Origin: Pseudomonas cavernicola
GTDB taxonomy: Bacteria > Pseudomonadota > Gammaproteobacteria > Pseudomonadales > Pseudomonadaceae
Assembly: GCF_003596405.1 (NCBI RefSeq)
Contig: NZ_QYUR01000002.1
Coordinates: 186,001 to 250,000 of the forward strand
DNA: 64,000 nucleotides
Direction of reading: 5' to 3'
The notes under the pieces are model-generated. The model ran no database searches. It worked only from the letters and a program-made list of their open reading frames with translations, and was not told the DNA's origin. The position numbers and the translations under genes were made by a program. This document shows positions 1 through 8,864 of this stretch, one piece after another. Each line of letters opens with the position of its first letter. Positions within the stretch are counted from its first letter, which is position 1.

Positions 1-1842
1 CTGCTTGTTAGCAATCACCAGGGTGGAGTTGACAATATCGCCGAGCAGGGAGGAACGCTTGCGATACTTGAGGCCGGCTGGCGCCTCGTTACCGCGGCTG
101 CCCATCAGGTAGTCGAACAGCGCCTGATTATTGTTGAAATGAGCCTGCATGCCCGTCGACAAACTGCCCCAGCTCAACGTCAATCCATGACCTGCACCCA
201 CGGCGCCATCATGAGAATAGAGACGGCGCGCGCCGCTCTTCAACTTCTGCCCTGCCTCCCAGACCTCTTCGAAGACAATCCCGGCACTGGTCTGGATCGG
301 CTTCTTGGCCAACAACTTACCGGACCAATCGGCACTGGTGTAGAAGGCCTCGTAGACCAGGGTATTGCTGTCCAGCCGACGCGCGTTGGGTACGGCGGAG
401 GTATTCGAGCCGGTGCGATCCGCAATCGAAGCCAGGGTATCGCTCAACGCTGTGGTGAACTGCTGCGGATTCTGTGCACTGAAGAAGCCGCCACGGCTAT
501 TGACCGCCGCATGCAGCAGATCATCAAGCTTGGCCGGCTCGCTCTTGGCGGGGTCGGGCCAATTGACGGAAGCGCCGGTCTTGACCGCCTCGAAGGCCGT
601 ATCCGGGTCAACCGAACCGCTCATGCCCAGGCCGACGCCAAAGGTCACCATGTGCTGCCAGAAGGCCGGATTCGCCGGGGCTGGCGGTACCCGGTTGGCC
701 AGGTCGGTATGCAGATCACGCTTCCAGTAATACATGGCGACGTCAGCTAGCGTGTTCTTGTGGCTATCACTGAAAGGCGCCTTGGGTACATATTTATAAG
801 ATTGTCCATCTGGGCCAGTAATGTCCAAGCCATTGCTGTTATCCACGTGCTCCCGGGCACCGGGTTGAGACGCCTCAGCACCGTTCCAGTAGCCGTCCGT
901 GGTCAGGATGGTGTAGCTCTGCCGGCAGGAATACTCCTTGCCCCCAGTCTGCCCAGGGGTCGAGCTCCAGGGGCCTTGCTCATCGGTTCGGCTGAAATAT
1001 TCGCCGGCATCACCCAGGGCTTTGCGCAAGGGGGTGCCACCGCTTGCACTTACCCCGTACAACCATTGAAAAAAATTACTGCGGGCGGTGCTCTCGAAGC
1101 GCCTGACGCCGTCGACAACCGTTCCCGAGCGGTTGATTGCCCCATAGCCAAGCCGAATGTCGCCTGACTGCTTATCGAAGGCACTCCCTGTTCCCGCTTT
1201 CGCCGCCATAAGACGGGTACGGTAATAGGAATACCAGTTTGCAAAATTCTGCTTGTCGGCCTCTGCTATCGACTCTCTGACATAACAAGAATCACTAAAA
1301 ACATCCGTGCACCCTGCGACTTTCCGATAATAAAACGCCGCCCGTGCACTCCCCACATAAAAGTAATCCATCCGCCCATTCGTATAGGCATCGCGATGGA
1401 AAATCATCTGAAACGCATTGGAAAGATCAATAACCGAGCTGATGCTTCTATATCCATCGACCTTAGCGGCGGTAAAGCTAGCTGGAGAAAAGCCCGGAGG
1501 GGGGGCATAAGTTGCAGCCGGGTCGAAGTAAATCTTATTTACAGCAGCAGAAAATAAATAACTCCTGGAGCTCTCCGAGCACCTATAGAAATAATCGCTA
1601 TCGCTCCGAGAAAGGAACTCGCAGTCATTCCTGGAAATATCTATTTTAAGGTCATCAGGCATATACCCCCATTCCATCGAGCCTGAGTCATCCAGCAGGA
1701 ACATGATATTGGGCTCGACCTGGCCGCCCAGAGCCAACGGCACCTGAGAGGGCACGAAAGCCGCCATGGCGCTATGACTAAACGCCGCAGTCAGCAAGCC
1801 CGCAGCCAGTGCCCGCCCTACAAACAAGAGTTGCGATATCAT
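1..1842 (-). CDS. pilY1: PilY1-type pilus tip adhesin, first set (3' part outside window)
   Basis: Reading leftwards from ATG at 1842, the frame stays open for 614 codons to the window edge, so this is the N-terminal half of a PilY1/PilC protein. A signal peptide covers about residues 1-28 (ending SAMA). A von Willebrand A-like domain follows, with an intact MIDAS motif D51-D-S53-G-S55 and a later LTTDGYW segment. The start of the C-terminal region has the usual NTSAVPNARRLD and LLGDIVNSTLV stretches. PilY1 proteins sit at the type IV pilus tip with minor pilins and act in adhesion, extension/retraction and surface sensing. An AGGGAG ribosome site precedes the start, and pilX ends 16 bases upstream. 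About residues 60-200 are noticeably richer in A/T than the rest. The C-terminal beta-propeller and its calcium loop lie outside the window. Confidence 0.93.
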   Translation of the reverse strand, partial: MISQLLFVGRALAAGLLTAAFSHSAMAAFVPSQVPLALGGQVEPNIMFLLDDSGSMEWGYMPDDLKIDISRNDCEFLSRSDSDYFYRCSESSRSYLFSAAVNKIYFDPAATYAPPPGFSPASFTAAKVDGYRSISSVIDLSNAFQMIFHRDAYTNGRMDYFYVGSARAAFYYRKVAGCTDVFSDSCYVRESIAEADKQNFANWYSYYRTRLMAAKAGTGSAFDKQSGDIRLGYGAINRSGTVVDGVRRFESTARSNFFQWLYGVSASGGTPLRKALGDAGEYFSRTDEQGPWSSTPGQTGGKEYSCRQSYTILTTDGYWNGAEASQPGAREHVDNSNGLDITGPDGQSYKYVPKAPFSDSHKNTLADVAMYYWKRDLHTDLANRVPPAPANPAFWQHMVTFGVGLGMSGSVDPDTAFEAVKTGASVNWPDPAKSEPAKLDDLLHAAVNSRGGFFSAQNPQQFTTALSDTLASIADRTGSNTSAVPNARRLDSNTLVYEAFYTSADWSGKLLAKKPIQTSAGIVFEEVWEAGQKLKSGARRLYSHDGAVGAGHGLTLSWGSLSTGMQAHFNNNQALFDYLMGSRGNEAPAGLKYRKRSSLLGDIVNSTLVIANKQ

Positions 1843-1858
1843 CTCAGGCTCCCTCTGA

Positions 1859-2377
1859 TCAGTTCTGGCTACGAATGGCAATGGCAACGGTGGAACGCAG
1901 ATGAACCTCGACATCGCCGCTGCCGTAACCGGTAGCCTCGACGTTGAACAGATAGGTTCGGCTCAGGCAGTCGAATGCCCGATTCTCGGCAATCGAGCCA
2001 TCTGTTTCGCAAACAAAGGAGGTTGCTCCGCCCGAGTTGCCGTAGAAATTGCTTACTCGACAGATTGGCTGCTTCGGCTTGCTGTGCAGCTCGGCCGGCG
2101 CCGACCACTGCGCCGCGGTGACCGCCGGGCAGTCCGTACGGGCCTGGAACAGTAGGGTCGGGTCCGCGCTGGCCTCGACCTGCTGGCGTACATACGCCTC
2201 ACCAACCCGCAGCGAAGCCTCGGCAGCCTGAAACGCCACGTTATAGTCCCGCGCCCCACCCGCCATGCGTTCCTGCAGGGTGCTCCCAGCCATTGACGTC
2301 ACACCCAGTACCGTCAACACCAGGAGCATGATGAGGCAGACCAGCAGCACCGCCCCTCTTTGCTTTTGAATGTTCAT
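1859..2377 (-). CDS. pilX: Minor pilin PilX, first set
   Basis: 172 residues with a short type III leader ending in KQRG followed by AVLLVCLIMLLVLTVLG, the single N-terminal helix of a pilin. Mature position 5 is Val rather than Glu, as is usual for PilX. The LQERMAGGARDYNVAFQAAE segment after the helix is typical of PilX. Four cysteines in the C-terminal half could form disulfides. It would be processed by PilD and join the tip complex with PilV, PilW and PilY1. It lies between pilW (11-base gap) and pilY1 in one leftward operon. Confidence 0.9.
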   Translation of the reverse strand: MNIQKQRGAVLLVCLIMLLVLTVLGVTSMAGSTLQERMAGGARDYNVAFQAAEASLRVGEAYVRQQVEASADPTLLFQARTDCPAVTAAQWSAPAELHSKPKQPICRVSNFYGNSGGATSFVCETDGSIAENRAFDCLSRTYLFNVEATGYGSGDVEVHLRSTVAIAIRSQN

Positions 2378-2388
2378 CCTTCGCCTCG

Positions 2389-3420
2389 TTAATCGATCCG
2401 GTTACGCAGGGCCACCACGGTGCTGAACACCTGGCGCAAGCGACCATCCGCCGCCACCGCAGCGCCATCAAACTGAATGGCCTGATCCTGTGCGCCGGGT
2501 GCTCGCTCAGCAGTCACCAGCAGCAGATCGATCTTCACCGTACGCACATCGCCCCAGCGATTGGCCGCCTCTACCTCGGTGGCGCTCAAATAGGTCTGCA
2601 CCCCGACACTCCCCGCCGCCGCAACGCCATAGTGGGTCCGCATGGACTCCACCCCCTCGACGATCTCCGTGCTTTGCGCCGGAATTTGCGCTACATCCCG
2701 CACAAACAGCGCGCGTATAGGCTGCCCCGTCACTGCGGCTCTATCGGTATCGGCCACGTAGAAGGTCTTGTGGCTGAAGCCCACCACGCGCGCCGGGCTG
2801 GTAAAGGCGATATCGGAAAACTTGAAGCCGCCACATTTCGCATCCTTGTTGTTATTCCCCGCGGCATGGGTCAGCGTCACTTGACCGGAGCCGGAGGAGT
2901 TCGGCTTGTTGCTGACGCGGATAATCACCGCCTTCTCCATGTCCAGCACCATCACGGCACGGTCCTGCTGCATGCTCGGGCAATAGGCGGTGACCTTGAT
3001 ATTCGCGTTAGCGCCAGGCTTGAGCAGCTCGCCTGCCGTGAGGAACGACTCGCAGCCATCATTCACGAACATCGATAGCTGATCGGTGCCCACTGCTCCG
3101 AGAGCACCGTTCGCAGTGATCCGCTGCCCCCAGATCGGCCGATTCATCGCATTCCACTCGGCCGCAGCACCACCGGTGGCGACCACGCAAATGCTCTCCT
3201 CGTCCAGACGGGCCCCAAGCCCAACACCGACTGGGCGGAGCTCCGCCGCCAGGTACTGCAGAGCGAAACGACCGTTTTCCTGCAGATGACTGGCCGCCCC
3301 CTGCATCACAAAGGTGTTTTTGTTGCTGATGAAAACCTGCATCACAGCCAGGCTGATCACCAGGCCGATCGCCATAGCCACCATCAGCTCGACCAAACTC
3401 AAGCCCTGTTGCTTACGCAT
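2389..3420 (-). CDS. pilW: Minor pilin PilW, first set
   Basis: 343 residues. The leader MRKQQG is followed by LSLVELMVAMAIGLVISLAVMQVF, a classic prepilin cleavage site with Glu5 and a hydrophobic helix. The large C-terminal globular region is characteristic of PilW, the largest minor pilin, which links PilX/PilV to the pilus body in the priming complex. The gene is 10 bases downstream of pilV and 11 upstream of pilX. Confidence 0.92.
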   Translation of the reverse strand: MRKQQGLSLVELMVAMAIGLVISLAVMQVFISNKNTFVMQGAASHLQENGRFALQYLAAELRPVGVGLGARLDEESICVVATGGAAAEWNAMNRPIWGQRITANGALGAVGTDQLSMFVNDGCESFLTAGELLKPGANANIKVTAYCPSMQQDRAVMVLDMEKAVIIRVSNKPNSSGSGQVTLTHAAGNNNKDAKCGGFKFSDIAFTSPARVVGFSHKTFYVADTDRAAVTGQPIRALFVRDVAQIPAQSTEIVEGVESMRTHYGVAAAGSVGVQTYLSATEVEAANRWGDVRTVKIDLLLVTAERAPGAQDQAIQFDGAAVAADGRLRQVFSTVVALRNRID

Positions 3421-3430
3421 AGGTACCCCG

Positions 3431-3868
3431 TCAAATCTGCGTCACGAATGAGAACTGCTGGGTGGCACCGCCCCCCACCCGCTCTTCGTTCCATTGGACG
3501 ATGATGGTGAACAGATTGCCGTTCTGAACAACGCCACCGCTGCCGCCAGGCAATTGCCTGGCTAGGTTGTTGCGCCATTCGGCCAGGTCACGCTGAAAAG
3601 GCAGGCAGGTTTCCGCTGAGGGATTGCAGGGCAATGCAGCAGCGATGCCGAGGTTGTAAAACCCCGCCTGCGCATCCCCCCGCGCCGCTCGCATGCGATC
3701 AGCCATTTCATAAGCCAAGAAAGTCGCATGGGAACGAACGGAGGCCGTCTGGTTAGCCTTCAGCGCCGTCAACTGCATGGCGGCCAGGCCAAGCAACCCG
3801 ATGGAGAAAATCAGCACCGAGACCATGACCTCCACCAAGGAAACACCCCGCTGGAATTTTCTGTTCAT
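3431..3868 (-). CDS. pilV: Minor pilin PilV, first set
   Basis: 145 residues. The leader MNRKFQRG is followed by VSLVEVMVSVLIFSIGLLGLA, matching the PilV/GspI prepilin pattern (GLLGLAAMQ is a PilV hallmark). Its ATG overlaps the fimU stop by one base (TGATG), so the two are probably translationally coupled. It is a minor pilin of the tip-priming complex. Two cysteines (PCNPSAETC) form a likely disulfide pair. Confidence 0.92.
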   Translation of the reverse strand: MNRKFQRGVSLVEVMVSVLIFSIGLLGLAAMQLTALKANQTASVRSHATFLAYEMADRMRAARGDAQAGFYNLGIAAALPCNPSAETCLPFQRDLAEWRNNLARQLPGGSGGVVQNGNLFTIIVQWNEERVGGGATQQFSFVTQI

Positions 3869-4332
3869 CAGCAGCCCGCCTTCTTAAGAGAAATCGCACC
3901 GGACAGCTCAATGGATACCGAGCGATTGAAGGTGGCGCAGGCGATGGAGGAGTCCTTTACTACCAGGTCGAAAGTGACCTTGGCCGCACTCACCAGACGA
4001 CCCTGGGCATCGAACAGAATGCTTTGCTGGCCGGCAGGATCGACCACGAAGGATGACGAGGGGGCAAATCGGCGCAACTCCAGGCTGTCTCTATCCCTGA
4101 GCACCTGCCAACTGCCATCGGCCAGCAGCGGTCCCTCAAGCTTGACTGTCTGCGCGCCTTGCACCGCCTCGCGGCGTGCATAGTTGAGCATGCCGGCAAA
4201 CGTATTCAGCTCAGCCGTTGCTCGGTTATCACGCAGCAACTGGGAAAGATTCGGCGCTGCCAAGCCAATCAACACCGCGAGCACGACGAGCGTGATCATC
4301 AGCTCGATCAGCGTGAAGCCTTTCTGCGACAT
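3868..4332 (-). CDS. fimU: Minor pilin FimU (GspH/FimT fold), first set
   Basis: 154 residues. The leader MSQKG is followed by [22 protein letters not shown], with Glu5. The body has GspH-like features: an LNYARREAV segment, an FDAQGRL turn and a C-terminal Cys. As in P. aeruginosa it is first in a fimU-pilV-pilW-pilX-pilY1 order, which supports FimU rather than FimT. Upstream is a 337-base promoter-bearing gap. Confidence 0.87.
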   Translation of the reverse strand: MSQKGFTLIELMITLVVLAVLIGLAAPNLSQLLRDNRATAELNTFAGMLNYARREAVQGAQTVKLEGPLLADGSWQVLRDRDSLELRRFAPSSSFVVDPAGQQSILFDAQGRLVSAAKVTFDLVVKDSSIACATFNRSVSIELSGAISLKKAGC

Positions 4333-4669
4333 ACATCCACTCCATAGACGGCTCTAGACAGCGAACAAGGACCACGGAGCTCCCTCCCTGCTAACGCCCA
4401 TCCATGGACAAACGGTCGAAAAAACCGACCAGCGACCTTTATCGCGCGACCGCATAGTAACTGAGGCGAACGTACGTTTTAAATTTTATGTGGCGAAAAT
4501 TGGGACGTTGACCGCACTAAAAGCGCGGCGATCAAACCACTGGGAGGGAGACAAAGGCCCAGGATAGGCCTAAGAGGGAGGGAGCCAGCTATTTAACTGG
4601 CGAATCCAAGAAGGGAAAGCTTCGCGCACCAAATTAAGCCGAATCTACAGCGATGCGCGAAACGTCCAG
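4333..4669 (-). promoter_or_regulatory. Upstream region of the fimU operon with AlgR-like site
   Basis: No gene is seen here. On the minus strand, ACCGTTTGTC at 4407-4416 differs at one base from the AlgR consensus ACCGTTCGTC, about 75 bases before the fimU start. AlgR is known to activate the fimU operon in P. aeruginosa. An A/T-rich stretch with a 10-base palindrome AACGTACGTT (4469-4478) lies further upstream, and TACTAT just downstream of it could be a -10. No clear terminator of the right-hand operon is visible. Confidence 0.5.
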
Positions 4670-5227
4670 TCACGAACAGCTTGCGTTTGTGGTCTTGGCT
4701 ACCGAAGTGCGCCCGGTAAGACTGATGGTGACCACTCGCTCCTGACTGCCCACGCTCGGCGTTGCGCGACACACCGTAAACGTCGGAACAGCGGGGGTCG
4801 GCGTAACCCCAACACCTGTCGACTGAAAACTAAAGCTGGTATCCGCTGAATTGATATGAAAACCACCCGCAGCAGCGGGATGCTTCAGGATCACAGTGCC
4901 GTCCGAGCTGATGACAATCCAGCCAGCAGCCCAGCCTCCCGTGCAGGAAGTACCATTACTGGAAGCACAGAGGGTCACCGCCTGATTGCGCTTGATCGCC
5001 TCACTGCGCGCCAGTGTGGCTCCAGCCACCAGATCATTAGCCTGAGAACGCAACTTGCTCCCCAAGGTGACATCGGTGAAGGACGGTATGGCAATCCCCA
5101 GCAGAACCGCCATCACCGCGATAGTGACCATCAATTCGATCAGGGTGAAGCCGCGCTGCCGGGCTGACCGAGATGCAGGCAAGCTGGACAACTGCCGAGC
5201 GAACTTCATGGCCGTTGTCCAGGTCAT
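4670..5227 (-). CDS. GspH/FimT-family minor pilin closing the second set
   Basis: 185 residues. A long leader ends at RQRG, followed by FTLIELMVTIAVMAVLLGIAIPSF with Glu5. The body has the GspH/FimT domain signs LARSEAIKRN, a GGWAAGWIV strand motif, a Cys pair and a C-terminal Cys. The start overlaps the stop of the upstream pilY1 (ATGA), so the two are likely coupled; an internal Met at residue 7 could be used instead. It is the last gene of the second set, whereas FimU heads the first. Confidence 0.85.
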   Translation of the reverse strand: MTWTTAMKFARQLSSLPASRSARQRGFTLIELMVTIAVMAVLLGIAIPSFTDVTLGSKLRSQANDLVAGATLARSEAIKRNQAVTLCASSNGTSCTGGWAAGWIVISSDGTVILKHPAAAGGFHINSADTSFSFQSTGVGVTPTPAVPTFTVCRATPSVGSQERVVTISLTGRTSVAKTTNASCS

Positions 5228-8200
5228 TGCTCGATATTCCAGAAAACTCTCGATTTGGGCTGGCTAGCCACCGCCGGGGAAGGTGGCTCCCCACCTTCCA
5301 GTGCCGAGTTTGGATCGCCGCCGATCAGGAAGGGCACAGTTGACCCATCATCCAGCGTTACCATGCCGGCCACCGGTGAAGGCGGCAACCCGTCCCCGGC
5401 GATCCGCTCATAACGCTCGGTGGTGCCATTCTGGCTACTGGCATCCGTGTACTTGACGTTATAGACGCGGGCAGTCCCCAGAGTTGTACATTGACCTCCC
5501 TCTGGAGGGGTGGGCTGATGGGTGCTGAACGTCACCGTATCGAACACTGTCACCGCCGAAGTCACCGCCTGCTCGGCATCCTGTAGCGCCAGATACCAGC
5601 CTTTCTTGCCCGTCAGGTCAGTGGTGCTCGGGTTGGAGCTACCGATAGGGGTCAACGACGCCAGGCAGAGCCAGTTAGCGCCGCACCTAGTGTTCTCGCT
5701 AGTCAACCAGGAGCCATTGGTTGGCATGTCCTTCAGCATAAAGAAATGGTTATCCACGGCTCCGGCCGCCGCGTGACTGGCCAACGGCTTTTCCCGATCC
5801 CCCGAGCCGAGCATCAGGTGGTAGGTGGAGCCATCCTCCACCACGCTGGGCGCGAACATGAACTTGCGGTTAGCCGAGCAACTGCTCGAACCACCGCTGC
5901 ACCCCAGGGACGCAATCTTGGTGATAGTCCAGCCCTCCTCTGCAGTCTTAACAAGGGCAGGAGGGGTACTGCCAACCGGTACATTCGCGGAGCCCCCGGA
6001 AATCCGGTAGACGTTCCCGCCCAGGTCAACGGCATAGGCGTACTTGATCAGCCCGGCACTATCCGGCACCACCACGACATCCGCCACCACGCCGCGCTCG
6101 GTATCAAAAGACTGCTTCAACGTCCCAGTTTGCGCGTCCAGCAAATAGATCCTATTGCCTTTGTTTGCAGAGGTGCAGTTGTTATTGGCCGCGCCGTTGT
6201 CGGTGTCCTCGCAAGGATCGTAGCCACCGCCCATGATCAGCATCGGCGTGGCGCCCGCGCCAGAACCAGCGGCTTTCACCACTTTCGGCGCCGACCAGGT
6301 TTGCCCGATTTCATCAAACCCGGTAGTGCAGCCGGTATCGCTGCAACCTTGGCGCCAGAGCAGACTTGGACTCCCCGGGGTACTGACATCGAACGCATAC
6401 ACATGCCGCCCGCCACGACGCATGGTGGCGTAGATCCAGGCATTGGAGCCTTGTTTATAGGCGGTCACCGGGCCATCCATTCCATAATCCTTGGCTACCG
6501 GTGCGGGCTCACCCTCAGCGACGCTGATGCCCGGAAAATCAATTTTCGGCGCATTGGTCATCAGGCGCTTTGCCTTGGCATGGAACTCGGGCGGCATAAA
6601 GGACCACAACTCCTGCCCCGGCAACTTGCCGCCAACGGCCGTACTGTCCTGATCCTCGCGATTGCCCTGCACGGCGTGCAGCAAACCGTCGTTACCACCG
6701 TAGAACACCACGACCTGACGCGAGCCGGCGGCATCGCCACCATAGTTGATGGCCACCGGGCGCGAATGCACGATGTCACCATGGACGGTAGGCCGCATTT
6801 CACCCAAGGTCACGCCGTCGCCTGCGGCGCTACCTGGCACACGATCTTCATCCAGCACATCGAGGCCACGGGCATAATTGATGATGGCCTCATGTTCAGT
6901 GTCGTTGCTTGCGCCAACATCAGCCGCAGAAACATTGTCGTTATTGAAGATCGGCAGCACTCCAGTGGGGCAACTGCTCAAACCACAAGTAAGCACTGTC
7001 CGCCCCGTCACGCTGGCGGCATCGCGAAGCTTGTAGGCCTGCGCGCCCTTCTCGACGACATTGCCGTCTGGCGAATTCGACGGGTCGGCGCCTGGCACCT
7101 TCATACAGCCGCCCAGGGGATCGAAGGCCCAATAGGTGTCCGTCCCCGTGGGTGTCCAGAAACTGCGCGCGCACTCGGTAATGAACCCGGTGCCATTGTT
7201 CACCGCACTAGTACCGCCAGCATCCAGAAGCTTCAAAACACCTCCGTCATAACCCAGCTTGTACTGCTTGAGATTGCCTGCCCAGCGCGGCCTGGCCTGC
7301 CCATCCGGCCGGAACATACCGATATAGACCTGATTCAGGTAGGTACCCTGGGTGTTCACGCTGACCGGCAAGCTCACCGAGGCAAACACGCTGTTGTGCG
7401 ACTGGATTTCGGAAAAAACGGCGTTCAGCGCTTTGCTGATATTTTCCGTGGATGGATCGGACGAGACATCGAAATACTTGCCGCTACTGGCCCGAGCCAT
7501 GCTATTGAGCAGCGCACTCCATCCCGGACCTTGTCCGCCGGTAGCCTTGACCACCTCGATCGTATAGGTGGCAATGCCCAGGCTGCTTTTCTTCATGAAA
7601 CGCGCCCACTCGTCCGCCATATTTTCCTGCGAGCCTGTGGGGGAGAGGGGAATCGTAGTCGTACTGCCGCCGGCTACCTTCAGCGCTTCGCTCGCCTGCT
7701 TGGCGTCATTCTCGTTGTCCTGAGCCGCACTGTTACTGATGTAAATGACAAAGTTCTTCGCACAGCCATCGACAATTGGGCTCGTATAGGCTGCTCCATT
7801 CTTGGCCAGCAGCGCGTTGTCCCGCAGGGCATACACGGCGTTTGACTCGGTAGTTCCAGCGGCATTGCCCAAATAGTCGGTTTTTACCTTCTGGTTACCT
7901 GCGTGGGGAGCCCCATGGGAAAAATAGAGATAGGCCTCCTCCATGGTCTTGCCGGCCTTGCCGCCGTTCGACTTGTCATCATTGACATCGAAGTTGGTGA
8001 TCAAACTCCCATAGAGAGGCTTGTTGGTCGCACTCATCGGGCGAATAGCGGCTCGCACATAGCCACCGTCATTTCCTTGATTGCCCTTACCTGTTTCCGT
8101 GAACATCATGAGGCCGACCCGGAACTTGTCCTCCGGCAGCCCGGCCACCACGGAAGCCAGCGCATTCATCTCCGCGGTGAATGCCTGGCTCCAGTTGGCC

Positions 8201-8346
8201 GTGTTATCCACGACAATCAGCACATTCGGCGCGACACCCTCTCCAGGAGGGTTGCCGACAAACAGGTCGATATCTTCGGCCTGAACAGTGGATTGACTGG
8301 AGAACGCCAGAGCCGCGAACAGACTGTAGTAAACGGACTTTTTCAT
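5224..8346 (-). CDS. pilY1: Divergent PilY1-type tip protein, second set
   Basis: 1040 residues with a signal peptide (about 1-23, ending VQA). The vWA-like domain starts near residue 41, but its MIDAS position reads D47-N-T49-A-N51 instead of DxSxS. The C-terminal beta-propeller is recognisable (VVVFYGGNDGLLHAV, ELWSFMPPEF, YAYAVDLGGNVYRI). The spot where P. aeruginosa PilY1 binds calcium (DxNxDxxxD before YAGD) reads PDSAGLIKYAYAVD, so most ligands are missing. It is shorter than typical Pseudomonas PilY1 (about 1160) and clearly different from the neighbour at 1-1842. Start: AAGGAA ribosome site 6 bases before ATG. It is flanked by its own pilX and gspH genes. Confidence 0.92.
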   Translation of the reverse strand: MKKSVYYSLFAALAFSSQSTVQAEDIDLFVGNPPGEGVAPNVLIVVDNTANWSQAFTAEMNALASVVAGLPEDKFRVGLMMFTETGKGNQGNDGGYVRAAIRPMSATNKPLYGSLITNFDVNDDKSNGGKAGKTMEEAYLYFSHGAPHAGNQKVKTDYLGNAAGTTESNAVYALRDNALLAKNGAAYTSPIVDGCAKNFVIYISNSAAQDNENDAKQASEALKVAGGSTTTIPLSPTGSQENMADEWARFMKKSSLGIATYTIEVVKATGGQGPGWSALLNSMARASSGKYFDVSSDPSTENISKALNAVFSEIQSHNSVFASVSLPVSVNTQGTYLNQVYIGMFRPDGQARPRWAGNLKQYKLGYDGGVLKLLDAGGTSAVNNGTGFITECARSFWTPTGTDTYWAFDPLGGCMKVPGADPSNSPDGNVVEKGAQAYKLRDAASVTGRTVLTCGLSSCPTGVLPIFNNDNVSAADVGASNDTEHEAIINYARGLDVLDEDRVPGSAAGDGVTLGEMRPTVHGDIVHSRPVAINYGGDAAGSRQVVVFYGGNDGLLHAVQGNREDQDSTAVGGKLPGQELWSFMPPEFHAKAKRLMTNAPKIDFPGISVAEGEPAPVAKDYGMDGPVTAYKQGSNAWIYATMRRGGRHVYAFDVSTPGSPSLLWRQGCSDTGCTTGFDEIGQTWSAPKVVKAAGSGAGATPMLIMGGGYDPCEDTDNGAANNNCTSANKGNRIYLLDAQTGTLKQSFDTERGVVADVVVVPDSAGLIKYAYAVDLGGNVYRISGGSANVPVGSTPPALVKTAEEGWTITKIASLGCSGGSSSCSANRKFMFAPSVVEDGSTYHLMLGSGDREKPLASHAAAGAVDNHFFMLKDMPTNGSWLTSENTRCGANWLCLASLTPIGSSNPSTTDLTGKKGWYLALQDAEQAVTSAVTVFDTVTFSTHQPTPPEGGQCTTLGTARVYNVKYTDASSQNGTTERYERIAGDGLPPSPVAGMVTLDDGSTVPFLIGGDPNSALEGGEPPSPAVASQPKSRVFWNIEQ

Positions 8347-8369
8347 CGCTATTCCTTTCTATCAGCCCG

Positions 8370-8864
8370 TCAGGGGCACACGGCATTCTTTTGCGCCTGG
8401 GTCAGCAGAACCCGGACACCACTACGCACCACAGAACTGGCCCCACTGGCTGGGTCCGTCACAGTCGCGCGCAGTTCCCAGACGGTGTTCCAGGTGTCGC
8501 TCGGGCACACCATGCCCACTTCACACTTGGGCGCGGCACCGGACACCACCGCCCGAATACACTCGGGCGTAGCAACAATAACGGTGTAATCATTCGTACC
8601 GTCATTGTTGACATCGAACGTACCCGTCTCACCCACTGGGGGCGTCGTTGTAGAGGCTTTGAGCATCGAACCCAGCACGCGCTCCATGATACTGTTCGCC
8701 GCCGCCAACGCCTCTTCGCGCATCTGCATATTACCCACCGACTTGAGGTTGACCGTGCTCAGGGTAAAGGCTCCGGAAACCATCAAGGTCAACAACAGCA
8801 GCATGATCAGTCCAACCACCAGGGCGGCCCCGCGCTCGCCCATCGCACCCGGTTTCTTGATCAT
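8370..8864 (-). CDS. pilX: PilX-like minor pilin, second set
   Basis: 164 residues. The leader ends ERG, followed by AALVVGLIMLLLLTLMVSGAF, a prepilin helix without Glu5 as in PilX. NLKSVGNMQMREEALAAAN replaces the usual ERMAGN helix. Residues 84-92 read DVNNDGTND, a D-x-N-x-D-G-x-x-D loop of the kind that binds calcium. The C-terminal half has four cysteines. Its ATG overlaps the pilW stop (ATGA) and pilY1 follows after 23 bases. Confidence 0.87.
   Translation of the reverse strand: MIKKPGAMGERGAALVVGLIMLLLLTLMVSGAFTLSTVNLKSVGNMQMREEALAAANSIMERVLGSMLKASTTTPPVGETGTFDVNNDGTNDYTVIVATPECIRAVVSGAAPKCEVGMVCPSDTWNTVWELRATVTDPASGASSVVRSGVRVLLTQAQKNAVCP

Noticed and set aside
1..1842. Frameshifted or degraded pilY1 at the left edge
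   Set aside because: Reading the minus strand from 1842 gives an uninterrupted frame to the edge; the gene is only truncated by the window.
5746..7845. A 699-codon rightward frame opposite the second pilY1
   Set aside because: It is antisense to a gene with clear PilY1 domains and has no recognisable protein features; high GC keeps such frames open.
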